Below, piece after piece: positions 42,724 to 50,451 of a DNA stretch of 62,150 nucleotides (its first letter is position 1; the number at the start of each line of letters is the position of its first letter). The notes beneath the pieces were generated by a model that worked only from the letters and a program-made list of their open reading frames with translations, was not told where the DNA came from and did not search any database. Origin of the DNA: an uncultured Phascolarctobacterium sp. (GTDB taxonomy: Bacteria > Bacillota > Negativicutes > Acidaminococcales > Acidaminococcaceae); NCBI GenBank assembly GCA_949288065.1, contig CASEIL010000008.1, forward strand, positions 1 to 62,150, read 5' to 3'. The translations under genes and the position numbers were made by a program.

Positions 42724-43208
42724 TGGCGGCACAGGCAAAAAATAAAACAATTTTAGAAGAGTTTATGGCGGGCTGCAAAAAGGGCTTTTACGTTGGCGCA
42801 GAAAACATTATGCCGGCCATGGTTCTGGCTTACGCGCTGATTTTGTTTTTGCAGATTAGCGGCCTGATGGATATTATCGCTTCAGCGGTTGCCCCTGTTA
42901 TGGCGCTGTTTGGCCTGCCGGGCGCGGCGATTGTGGCGTTAATTTCTGCCTTCTTTGCCAAGGCTGCCGGTGCGGCAACTGCGGCCTCGCTTTACGCGGA
43001 GGGCATTATCAACGCGGCGCAGGCCACGATTTTGTTCCCGGCGACGATTACGATGGGTACTTTGGTTGGGCATTTTGCGCGCTGCGTATTAACCTCCGGC
43101 GCTAACCCGAAGCACCATCCGCTGTTACTTGCGATTCCTATTATCGACGCACTGCTTTCGATGGTTATTGTAAGGGTTATCCTTAATTTAATGGGTGTAT
43201 CCTGCTGA
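42723..43208 (+). CDS. Gate-domain membrane protein, SpmB-like half
   Basis: A 161-residue membrane protein, partner of the preceding gene. Gate-like text: ALFGLPGAAIVALISAFFAKAAGAATAASLYAEGIINA and GTLVGHFARCVLTSGANPKHH. About four to five hydrophobic segments. Lying between two M20 peptidases suggests that it helps move the peptidase substrate or product; this is inference. Confidence 0.8.
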   Translation: MAAQAKNKTILEEFMAGCKKGFYVGAENIMPAMVLAYALILFLQISGLMDIIASAVAPVMALFGLPGAAIVALISAFFAKAAGAATAASLYAEGIINAAQATILFPATITMGTLVGHFARCVLTSGANPKHHPLLLAIPIIDALLSMVIVRVILNLMGVSC

Positions 43209-43223
43209 TTGGGGGAAGAAAAA

Positions 43224-44381
43224 TTGACTATGAAAGAACTTGCTTACGCGTATCTTGACTCGCAGCATGAAAGTATTATGAATATGTGGCAGGAACTTGT
43301 GATGATGGACAGCGGCTCTGCCAATAAGGCGGGCGTGGATGCCATTATCGAAAAAGTGGCGGGCATTTTATCCGCCATGGGCGGCAATACACGCATTGTA
43401 AAGCACGAAAACGCCGGCAACGCGCTGGTGAGCGAGTTTGGCGATTGTGCCAATAAACCGTTTGTAATTTTTACCGGCCATTTAGACACCGTGTTTAACG
43501 ACCCGGAAACCACTAAAAAACGCCCCTTTACCGTTAAGGATGGGCGTGTTACCGGACCGGGCGCGCTGGATATGAAGGGCGGCGTGACGCTGGCCATCCA
43601 CGCGTTGCGTGCTTTGCAAAGCGTAAACTATAATAAATATGCCGTGAAGTTTATTCTGGCGGGCGACGAAGAGGTTGGGCATAAGTTCAGCGATTTTGCA
43701 GACACGATGATGGCGGAAGCCAAGGGCGCAGCGGCGGCGTTTAACTTTGAAACCGGCTTTATGGACGACAGCATTGTGCTGGCGCGCAAGGGCGTTTATG
43801 CGTTTGAAATGGAAGCCTTTGGGCGTGCTGCCCACGTTGGCAATGCGCCGGAGGAAGGGCGCAGCGCGATTAAGGAGCTGGCGCACAAAATTTTGGATTT
43901 GGAAGCGCTGACCGACTGGCGCAGGGGCTTAAATGTAAACGTCGGCGTAATTGAAGGCGGCACCGTGCACAACGCAGCGCCTGCTTATGCCAAAATGATT
44001 GTGGATTTGCGTTTTGAACGCCCGGAACAGCTTGACGAAATGAAGGTTAAATTTAAGGAGATTAACGACAAGGTTTATGTTGAAGGCGTAACCTGCAAAA
44101 TGAACCCCATCTCTTTAATGCAGCCGATGGTGGCGCTGGACAGCAGCAAAAAGCTGTTTGAGCTGGTGAAGAAGGTGTATGAGGAAGAAGGCTTCGGCAG
44201 CCCGCGGGCTATCAGCGTGGGCGGCGGCAGCGATTCTGCCTATACCACTATGGTGGGTGTGCCGACGGTATGCGCCATGGGCGTAAAGGGCGCGCACAAC
44301 CACACGGTGGATGAGTTTGCCGACGAGCAGTCCATTTTTATGCGTGCCAAATTAATTACCGCCGTAATGCTGGCGCTGTAA
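43224..44381 (+). CDS. M20-family metallopeptidase, copy 2
   Basis: Close paralogue of the peptidase at 40885, with the same active-site residues (FTGHLDTVF, GPGALDMKGG, GDEEVGH, NFETG, HTVDE) and 385 residues. The start is probably TTG at 43224: it lies 6 nt after GGGGGA, and the reading then begins in register with MGMKE of copy 1 (here M-T-M-K-E). An ATG two codons on (43230) and a TTG at 43209 are alternatives. Last gene of the operon. Confidence 0.88.
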   Translation: MTMKELAYAYLDSQHESIMNMWQELVMMDSGSANKAGVDAIIEKVAGILSAMGGNTRIVKHENAGNALVSEFGDCANKPFVIFTGHLDTVFNDPETTKKRPFTVKDGRVTGPGALDMKGGVTLAIHALRALQSVNYNKYAVKFILAGDEEVGHKFSDFADTMMAEAKGAAAAFNFETGFMDDSIVLARKGVYAFEMEAFGRAAHVGNAPEEGRSAIKELAHKILDLEALTDWRRGLNVNVGVIEGGTVHNAAPAYAKMIVDLRFERPEQLDEMKVKFKEINDKVYVEGVTCKMNPISLMQPMVALDSSKKLFELVKKVYEEEGFGSPRAISVGGGSDSAYTTMVGVPTVCAMGVKGAHNHTVDEFADEQSIFMRAKLITAVMLAL

Positions 44382-44396
44382 AATTTGCGCCCGCGG

Positions 44397-44425
44397 TTGA
44401 CAGCGGCGGCGTAAAATTATATACT
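44397..44425 (+). promoter_or_regulatory. Sigma-70 promoter of the thiamine operon
   Basis: A consensus TTGACA (44397-44402), 17 bp, TATACT (44420-44425), just before the TPP riboswitch. Confidence 0.75.
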
Positions 44426-44435
44426 TTAACTGTAA

Positions 44436-44530
44436 CAAAACAAAGGGGAGCTTACAAATAGGCTGAGAGGAAGCTGTGCGCTTCGACCCGTAACCTGATT
44501 TGGATAATGCCAACGTAGGGAATGTTTGCA
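44436..44530 (+). ncRNA. TPP (THI-box) riboswitch
   Basis: All conserved blocks are present: GGGGAGC (44445-44451), GGCTGAGAGG (44461-44470), GACCCG then TAACCTGATTTGGATAATGCCA (44485-44512) and CGTAGGGAA (44514-44522). It binds thiamine pyrophosphate and turns the downstream thi genes off. A terminator follows after 13 nt. Confidence 0.97.
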
Positions 44531-44535
44531 AATTG

Positions 44536-44567
44536 CGGCAGGTGCCTTGTTGGCGCCTGCCGTTTTC
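44536..44567 (+). terminator. Riboswitch-linked terminator
   Basis: An 11-bp stem (CGGCAGGTGCC / GGCGCCTGCCG, one G-U pair), 5-nt loop, then TTTT. It is the expression platform of the TPP riboswitch. Confidence 0.9.
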
Positions 44568-44608
44568 AGTATCAGGCAGTTACAATTTAATAAGCCGTTA
44601 GAGTGAGC

Positions 44609-44663
44609 AAAGCTCATGAAGGGGTGCACCACCGCGGGTGCAGGCTTCTTCATGAGCTTTTTT
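44609..44663 (+). terminator. Second terminator/attenuator before thiS
   Basis: Arms AAAGCTCATGAAG (44609-44621) and CTTCATGAGCTTT (44648-44660), then more T, enclose an inner hairpin (TGCACC / GGTGCA around ACCGCG). It lies between the riboswitch terminator and the thiS ribosome binding site. Its arms closely resemble those of the leader at 50262-50316. Confidence 0.8.
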
Positions 44664-44687
44664 AGTTGCGGCGGAAAGGGGTAAACA

Positions 44688-44882
44688 ATGGTTGTTAACG
44701 GCAAAAGCGTGCCGCTGGGCGGCGATGTTACGCTGGCGGAGTTTTTAAAAACGCATGGCTGCCGCGCAGAACTGGTGGCGGTGGAGCGCAACGGCAAGAT
44801 TGTGCCGCGCGCCGAATTTGGCAGCACCGTTTTAACGGACAGCGATGTTTTGGAAATTGTAAGTTTTGTAGGAGGGGGCTGA
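44688..44882 (+). CDS. thiS: Sulfur carrier protein ThiS
   Basis: Ubiquitin-like carrier of 64 residues ending in the required Gly-Gly (SFVGGG). It is adenylated by ThiF and loaded with sulfur for thiazole formation. [10 protein letters not shown] and [15 protein letters not shown] are typical. GGAAAGGGG precedes the start. First gene of the thi operon. Confidence 0.93.
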   Translation: MVVNGKSVPLGGDVTLAEFLKTHGCRAELVAVERNGKIVPRAEFGSTVLTDSDVLEIVSFVGGG

Positions 44883-44883
44883 A

Positions 44884-45465
44884 ATGGAGAGCGAGAATAA
44901 ATTGCAGACCGTGCGCATCGGCATAGCAGGTTTGGGCGGGCTGGGCTCGCACATCGCCGTGCTTTTGGCGCGCGCAGGCGTAACGCATTTGCACTTGGTA
45001 GATTTTGACCGCGTGGACGAAAGCAACCTGGAGCGTCAGCACTACTTTTTGCGCCATATTGGTAAACTAAAAACAGAAGCATTAGCAGAACTGCTTTTAC
45101 AAATTAATCCCGCACTTAATGTACATCTTGAAAATTTGCGGCTTGATGAAAATAACGCTGCCGCTGTTTTTGCCGGGGACGATATTATCTGCGAGGCGGT
45201 GGACGCGCCTGCAACCAAGGCCATGCTTGTCAGCACGCTGCTATCCGCCTATGCGGATAAAATAGTTATTGCAGCCAGCGGTTTGGCGGGTTTGGGGCGC
45301 AGCAACGCCATAACCACGCGCAAAATTAGCAAAAATTTTTATGTATGCGGCGATGGCACCAGCGGCATTGAAAACTGCGGGAGATTGGCGGCGCCGAGGG
45401 CGGCGCTGTGTGCGGCGCACCAGGCCAACCTTGTGCTGGCACTGCTTTTAGGAATGGAGGAATAA
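44884..45465 (+). CDS. thiF: ThiF adenylyltransferase
   Basis: E1-like enzyme that activates the ThiS C-terminus with [24 protein letters not shown] forms the nucleotide loop, [17 protein letters not shown] holds the Arg/Asn residues of the active site, and [13 protein letters not shown] is conserved. At 193 residues it is the short form found in Firmicutes without the C-terminal zinc region. It is 1 nt from thiS. Confidence 0.92.
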   Translation: MESENKLQTVRIGIAGLGGLGSHIAVLLARAGVTHLHLVDFDRVDESNLERQHYFLRHIGKLKTEALAELLLQINPALNVHLENLRLDENNAAAVFAGDDIICEAVDAPATKAMLVSTLLSAYADKIVIAASGLAGLGRSNAITTRKISKNFYVCGDGTSGIENCGRLAAPRAALCAAHQANLVLALLLGMEE

Positions 45466-45467
45466 CG

Positions 45468-46232
45468 ATGGAAGATGCACTTATTTTAAGCGGACATAAG
45501 TTTAACAGCCGTTTTATTTTGGGCAGCGGCAAATATTCGCTGGAGCTGATTAAAGCGGCGGTGGAAAACGCCAGTGCGGAAATTTTAACGCTGGCGCTGC
45601 GCCGCGTTAATGACGGTGGGCTGGCCAATATTTTGGACTATATCCCCAAAGGCATAACGCTTTTGCCCAACACCAGCGGCGCGCGCACTGCCGCCGAAGC
45701 GGTGCGTATTGCCCGTTTGGCGCGCGAGGTGTGCGGCAGTAGTTTTATTAAAATAGAAGTAATCCGCGACAGCAAATACCTGCTGCCGGATAATTACGAA
45801 ACCATTAAGGCGACGGAAACTTTGGCGGCAGAGGGCTTTGTGGTAATGCCCTATATGTACCCCGATTTAAACGCTGCGCGTGATTTGGCAAGTGCCGGTG
45901 CGGCATGTGTTATGCCCCTTGGCGCGCCGATTGGCAGCAATATGGGGCTGGTAACAAAGGAGTTTATCCGGATTTTGATTGATGAAATTGACCTGCCGGT
46001 GATTGTCGATGCCGGTATCGGCAGCCCGTCGCAGGCATGCGAGGCGATGCAGATGGGCGCGGCGGCGGTGATGGTAAACACAGCCATTGCCACCAGCGGC
46101 AACATACCCGCGATGGCGGAAGCGTTTAAGCTGGCGGTGCAGGCCGGGCGCACGGCGTATCTTGCCGGGCTGGGCGCAGTAACGGGGCGCGCGGCAGCCA
46201 GCAGCCCGCTGACAGGCTTTTTGGGGGAGTGA
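45468..46232 (+). CDS. thiG: Thiazole synthase ThiG
   Basis: Forms the thiazole phosphate from deoxyxylulose 5-phosphate, dehydroglycine and ThiS-thiocarboxylate. A TIM barrel with the Schiff-base lysine in [11 protein letters not shown], plus [23 protein letters not shown] and [11 protein letters not shown]. The ATG at 45468 is set by GGAGG upstream; an in-frame ATG in thiF is rejected. The length of 254 residues is normal. Confidence 0.95.
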   Translation: MEDALILSGHKFNSRFILGSGKYSLELIKAAVENASAEILTLALRRVNDGGLANILDYIPKGITLLPNTSGARTAAEAVRIARLAREVCGSSFIKIEVIRDSKYLLPDNYETIKATETLAAEGFVVMPYMYPDLNAARDLASAGAACVMPLGAPIGSNMGLVTKEFIRILIDEIDLPVIVDAGIGSPSQACEAMQMGAAAVMVNTAIATSGNIPAMAEAFKLAVQAGRTAYLAGLGAVTGRAAASSPLTGFLGE

Positions 46233-46236
46233 GCTT

Positions 46237-47400
46237 ATGCAGAAAACAGATTTAACAGGCGTGCTTACCTATCAGCCGGGCATGGAAATAATCGAATCGG
46301 ATATGCTGGACGAGGTACAGCAGGCGGCGGACGCTGTTGATTTTAACGCCTTTACCGCGCGCGACGTTGAGCTTGTACTTGCAAAGCAGCACAAAACGCC
46401 GCATGATTTTGCCGCCCTGCTTTCGCCCGCGGCGCTGCCTTATTTAGAAGCGATGGCGCAGCAGGCACGGCGGCTAACCTTCAGGTACTTCGGCAACAGC
46501 CGCAGCATTTTTACGCCGCTGTACCTTGCCAACTACTGCGAAAATTATTGCGTGTACTGCGGTTTTAACTGCCATAACAGCATTAACCGCGTTAAGCTGG
46601 ACGCGGCTGGCATGGAGCGTGAAATGCAGGCCATTGCAGCTACCGGCCTGCGCGAGATTTTGCTTTTAACCGGCGAAAGCCGCAGCATGAGCGGCGTGGA
46701 ATATATTGCCGGTGCCGTAAAACTGGCGCGCAAATATTTTGCCGTGATAGGGCTGGAGGTTTACCCGTTGAACACGGACGAATACGCCTATTTGCACAGC
46801 TGCGGCGCGGATTATGTAACGGTGTTTCAGGAAACGTACGACGTTAACTCTTACGCTAAACTGCATTTGGCGGGGCACAAGCGCGTGTTCCCCTACCGCT
46901 TTTATACGCAGGAGCGCGCGTTAAAGGGTGGCGTGCGCGGCGTGGCGTTTGCGCCCTTAATGGGTTTAAGCGGCTTTTGCCGCGATATTTTTGCCTGCGG
47001 GCTGCACGCTTACTTTTTGCAGCGCAAGTACCCGGCGGCGGAAATCAGCTTTTCGTGCCCGCGTCTGCGCCCGGCGGAGGGCAATGCTTTGCCACCGGAG
47101 GCTAATGGAACGGATTTAAAGCATTTGGTGCAGGCGGTGTGCGCTTACCGTTTGTTTATGCCGCAGGCGGGCATTACCATCAGCAGCCGCGAATGCGCCA
47201 CAGTGCGCGACAACCTGCTGCAGTTTGCGGCGACGAAAATTTCCGCAGGCGTCAGCACGGGCATTGGCACGCACAGCCACGAGGAGCGTGAGGGCGACGA
47301 GCAGTTTGAAATTGCCGATAGCCGCAGCGTGGCAGAGGTGCTGGCAGGCATAAAAAAAGCCGGCTTACAGCCGGTGCTGACGGATGGCAGCTATGTTTGA
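46237..47400 (+). CDS. thiH: 2-iminoacetate synthase ThiH
   Basis: Radical SAM enzyme cleaving tyrosine to give dehydroglycine for ThiG. The cluster motif is CENYCVYCGF (CxxxCxxC). Other conserved text: TGESRSMSGVEYI, LEVYPLNTDEYAYL, FQETYDVNSYAKLH and SCPRLRP. Oxygen-sensitive ThiH rather than ThiO suits an anaerobe. The 387-residue length fits. It overlaps the next gene by 8-17 nt, depending on that gene's start. Confidence 0.94.
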   Translation: MQKTDLTGVLTYQPGMEIIESDMLDEVQQAADAVDFNAFTARDVELVLAKQHKTPHDFAALLSPAALPYLEAMAQQARRLTFRYFGNSRSIFTPLYLANYCENYCVYCGFNCHNSINRVKLDAAGMEREMQAIAATGLREILLLTGESRSMSGVEYIAGAVKLARKYFAVIGLEVYPLNTDEYAYLHSCGADYVTVFQETYDVNSYAKLHLAGHKRVFPYRFYTQERALKGGVRGVAFAPLMGLSGFCRDIFACGLHAYFLQRKYPAAEISFSCPRLRPAEGNALPPEANGTDLKHLVQAVCAYRLFMPQAGITISSRECATVRDNLLQFAATKISAGVSTGIGTHSHEEREGDEQFEIADSRSVAEVLAGIKKAGLQPVLTDGSYV

Positions 47401-47959
47401 ACATATAATTTGTATTACGGACAGAAAAATTTGCACTGTACCTTTTTTAGAACAGCTTGAAAAAATCTGCCGCTTAAAACCGCAGGCAGTAATTCTGCGC
47501 GAGAAGGATTTAACGGCAGATGAATATTTAGCGCTTGCCAAACAGGTGCAGTTGATTTGTGAGCGGTATGGCTTGCAGCTTGTTGCACATAGTTACTGGC
47601 AGGTGGCACTATCGCTTGGCATAACTGCGGTGCATTTGCCGTTGCCGGTGCTGTGCAGTTTGCCAATATCGGAACGTAAACACTTTAAACAAATTGGCAC
47701 TTCGGTACATAGCACAGAAGAAGCGCAGGAAGCTATCCGCCTTGGGGCGGGTTATTTGATGGCGGGCAATGTGTTTGCTACAAGCTGCAAGCCCGGCGCA
47801 GCGCCCAAAGGGGTGGCGTTTTTGCAAAAAATATGCGCCCATAGCCCGGTGCCGGTGTATGCGGTCGGCGGCATGGGGCTTAACAGGGCGCAGATAGAAA
47901 GTGTGCTGGCGTGCGGGGCGGCGGGGGCGTGCCTGCGCTCCGCACTAATGCAGCTTTAA
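47393..47959 (+). CDS. Thiamine phosphate synthase-like (ThiE/TenI)
   Basis: TIM-barrel protein of the ThiE/TenI family, expected to join thiazole and pyrimidine phosphates or to aromatise the thiazole. Motifs: CITDRKIC, ILREKDLTADEYLALA, GTSVHSTEEAQEA, LMAGNVFATSCKPGAAPKG and YAVGGM. TenI aromatases and ThiE synthases look alike at this level; its place after thiGH favours TenI or a ThiE-like function. Start at 47393 (MFEHIICITDR); an ATG at 47384 is possible. Its 3' end overlaps the convergent methyltransferase gene by 4 nt. Confidence 0.8.
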   Translation: MFEHIICITDRKICTVPFLEQLEKICRLKPQAVILREKDLTADEYLALAKQVQLICERYGLQLVAHSYWQVALSLGITAVHLPLPVLCSLPISERKHFKQIGTSVHSTEEAQEAIRLGAGYLMAGNVFATSCKPGAAPKGVAFLQKICAHSPVPVYAVGGMGLNRAQIESVLACGAAGACLRSALMQL

Positions 47960-48705
47960 AATTTAACAGCCTTTACGCAAAACATCGGCACGGGAATGTA
48001 AAAAATATCCTCGCTGGCGTAAATGCGGCTACCAACGGTGGTATCGGTGCTGGCGCTGCACTGGCCGGTGGCTGCCAAAAACTCTGCGTCCCACTGCGGG
48101 CGGTTGTAGGCACTGATGTCCAGCATGTGGTAAATGCTGTGGCACTCGTCCAACAGCTCCAGCGCAATATCCGCATGGGCGTTTTGCCGGGGCAGCTTCT
48201 GGCTGTGGTGCCCGCGCGCGTATTCGGCGTCATAGTTTAACAGCAGGCCGTCCGGCTTCAGCACACGCAGCCATTCGCGGTAGGCGACCTCCGGGTGGGG
48301 CAGGTTCCACATTACGTTGCGGCTTATCACCACGTCAAAAGTGTTATCGGCAAAGACCAGCGCTTCGGCGTCCATTACTGCAAAGGCGGCGCTGCTGTGT
48401 TCGGCAGCGGCAAGGGCGCGCGCCTCGGCAATCATTTTTGGCGTCAGGTCAATGCCGGTAACGTCGTGCTTCTGCCCCAGCAAAATGCCAAAAAAGCCAG
48501 CTCCGCAGCCGATGTCTAAAATTTTTAGCCGGCGGTTCTGCGGCAGGTGGCGGTTAATTTCTGCCTGCCATAAAAGCTGCTTTTCGCTGTGCAGCTCTGC
48601 CTTGCGCAGATTGGCAAAGCCGGTGCTGCGCTTCTGCCAGTAGCTTGTAATGTAGGCTTTTTCGTCCTCACGGTGAATGATGCTTGCTTTGGAAATATCG
48701 GTCAT
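47956..48705 (-). CDS. Class I SAM-dependent methyltransferase
   Basis: A 249-residue methyltransferase with the SAM motif ILDIGCGAGFFGILLGQ, acidic motif VTGIDLTPKMI, and VISRNVMWNLPHPEVAYREWLRVLKPDGLLLNYD. The N-terminus (SYWQKRSTGFANLRKAELHSEKQ) is that of small-molecule methyltransferases often seen beside metal or peptide transporters. It starts 12 nt after the binding-protein stop with AAAGGAGAA before the ATG, so the two form an operon. Substrate unknown. Confidence 0.85.
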   Translation of the reverse strand: MTDISKASIIHREDEKAYITSYWQKRSTGFANLRKAELHSEKQLLWQAEINRHLPQNRRLKILDIGCGAGFFGILLGQKHDVTGIDLTPKMIAEARALAAAEHSSAAFAVMDAEALVFADNTFDVVISRNVMWNLPHPEVAYREWLRVLKPDGLLLNYDAEYARGHHSQKLPRQNAHADIALELLDECHSIYHMLDISAYNRPQWDAEFLAATGQCSASTDTTVGSRIYASEDIFYIPVPMFCVKAVKF

Positions 48706-48717
48706 GGTTGTTCTCCT

Positions 48718-50244
48718 TTAATCTATCGTTAAGTCTTTCGTGATTTCATAATAATCGCAGGGGTGGGCGGCAAAGTTCTGAACATTGGCCTTCATCACCA
48801 GCGACATTTTTAAATGCGCAATGTACATAAAGGCGTCGTCGTCCAAAAGAGTTTGACTCAGTTCTGCGGCAAGCGCTGTACGCCTGTTGGGGTTAAACTC
48901 GTTTGCCAGTTCTGCGGCCAGCGCTTCGGCTTTGGCGCTGTGGTAGCCGCCGTTGTTGTAGGCGCTGCTTGCCAGTGCGTGCGTGGTAAAATAATACTGC
49001 GCGTCGCCCGTCGGCGCGGTTACAAAGGCCTTGGCGTAAATATCCCATTTGCCGCGGCGCAGATAATCGTTGTAACCGTCCGTCGGGTTAATTTCAAGGC
49101 GGATGCCCGCCTGTTTCAGCCAGCTTTGCGCGGCTTCGGCTAAAAGCGGCAGCTCCTGGCGGCTGGTGTAGGTCAGCCAGCGCAGGGTCAACGGCGCGCC
49201 GTTTTTATCAACATAGCCGTCGCCGTCAGTGTCCTGCCAGCCTGCTTCGGCAAGCAGTCTGCGCGCCTCCTGCTGGTTATGGCCGCTGTCCGTCACGGCA
49301 TCGCCCCCAAAGGGCAGGTTAGGCGGAAAGGCGCCTTTAGCTGCAATGCCATTACCCAACAGCTGCACACGGGCAAAGGTTTCCTTGTCCATGCACAGGG
49401 CAATGGCGCGGCGCACGCGCGCGTCCGTAAGGGCTGGCGTGTTAAAATTAAACGCGGCGTGAAAGGTACGCGAGGTATCGGTGCTGCTTATTTTGTAAGC
49501 CGGGTCATTTTCAAACAGGCTCAGCGAGGCGTAGGGCAGCCCCTGTGCAGCGTCAATCTCGCCGTTTTGCAGCGCCAGCGCCAGCGTGTTGCCGTCGGTA
49601 ATGCTGCTGACGATTATTTTATCCAGCCCCGGCCTGCCGCCCCAATAATTGGGGTTCGGCACCAGCACAACCTCCTTCGGCGTCAGGCTCTGCACCATGT
49701 ACGGGCCCGTGCCGCTAATTTGGGCGTCATCTGTGCCGCGGCTCATATCCATAATGCAGCCGTAAGGGTCGCACAGGTAGTTAATCAGCACCGGCACCTT
49801 GTTGGCGCTGGTAATGGTTACCGTCTGCCCCTCGGCGGCGATGCCTGTTATCGCCAAATCGCCCCTGGCGCGGTTGTGGCGGCCTATTAAATCTTCCAGG
49901 CAGGCTTTAACCGCCGCACCCGTCATTTTGCTGCCGTTTGTAAAATACACCTCGTCGCGCAGCGTTATGCGCACGGTGTAATCGTCAATAAATTCGTATT
50001 TAGTCGCCAGCCACGGCTGCGACTGCATGGCGGCATCAAACTTAAACAGCGTTTCGCCAACGCCGTAGCGGATGGCGCTCCAGCACTGATAGCTTTCGTG
50101 TGCGTCCATACCGGCGTTTTCCATAGCGATACCATAAGCAGTGGTGCCATAGCGGAAAACCTTTTCGGTTGAGGTTTGCTTTTCGCTGCCGCAGGCAGAT
50201 ATTAAAAGCGCGGCGGCAAGTAAAAGCACGCTTAAAAATTTCAT
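48718..50244 (-). CDS. Peptide/nickel-type ABC substrate-binding lipoprotein
   Basis: Binding protein of the SBP_bac_5 family (oligopeptides, nickel or nickel chelates). The lipoprotein signal LLLAAALLISAC gives Cys19 or so as anchor. Family text: YDDYTV-like start of the domain (EFIDDYTVRITLRDEVYFTNGSKM), SGTGPYMVQSLTPKEVVLVPNPNYWGG, RAIALCMDKETFA and LLAEAGWQDTDGDGYVDKNG. Start MKFLSVLL, with GGGTGAT before it. No permease or ATPase genes are nearby. A terminator-like leader lies 12 nt upstream of the start. Confidence 0.88.
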   Translation of the reverse strand: MKFLSVLLLAAALLISACGSEKQTSTEKVFRYGTTAYGIAMENAGMDAHESYQCWSAIRYGVGETLFKFDAAMQSQPWLATKYEFIDDYTVRITLRDEVYFTNGSKMTGAAVKACLEDLIGRHNRARGDLAITGIAAEGQTVTITSANKVPVLINYLCDPYGCIMDMSRGTDDAQISGTGPYMVQSLTPKEVVLVPNPNYWGGRPGLDKIIVSSITDGNTLALALQNGEIDAAQGLPYASLSLFENDPAYKISSTDTSRTFHAAFNFNTPALTDARVRRAIALCMDKETFARVQLLGNGIAAKGAFPPNLPFGGDAVTDSGHNQQEARRLLAEAGWQDTDGDGYVDKNGAPLTLRWLTYTSRQELPLLAEAAQSWLKQAGIRLEINPTDGYNDYLRRGKWDIYAKAFVTAPTGDAQYYFTTHALASSAYNNGGYHSAKAEALAAELANEFNPNRRTALAAELSQTLLDDDAFMYIAHLKMSLVMKANVQNFAAHPCDYYEITKDLTID

Positions 50245-50261
50245 ACTATCACCCAAATAAA

Positions 50262-50316
50262 AAAGCCATGAAGAAACAGCCGCTCATCTCAAGCGGTTAA
50301 GAGCCTTCATGGCTTT
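50262..50316 (-). terminator. Leader terminator/attenuator before the binding-protein gene
   Basis: Read on the minus strand: AAAGCCATGAAG, an inner hairpin (CCGCTTGAGATGAGCGG), then CTTCATGGCTTT and more T. It ends 12 nt before the start codon, so it must be read through for expression. The arms resemble the second leader hairpin of thiS. Confidence 0.8.
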
Positions 50317-50398
50317 GCTTATTATTTTATGCAAAATTAAAATTACAGGCCGCTCCGGCAGCCCGGCAGCTGCTTCTGCAACTGCGTTACAACTATTA

Positions 50399-50428
50399 TA
50401 AACATTAAAGCCCGCTCCATGTCAAGGG
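50399..50428 (-). promoter_or_regulatory. Promoter of the binding-protein operon
   Basis: Minus strand: a consensus TTGACA (about 50423-50428) and TATAAT about 19 bp downstream (about 50398-50403; TTTATA two bases earlier gives 17 bp). The -35 lies in the loop of a hairpin with arms AAAGCC-GC / GC-GGCTTT that may end the ATPase gene upstream. Confidence 0.55.
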
Positions 50429-50451
50429 GCAGGCTTTAAAAAATTATTAAG

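Noticed and set aside
44609..44663. A T-box riboswitch before thiS
   Set aside because: AAGG...ACCGCG resembles the T-box, but the TGGN bulge is missing and only about 40 nt lie upstream, too little for a stem I with a specifier codon.
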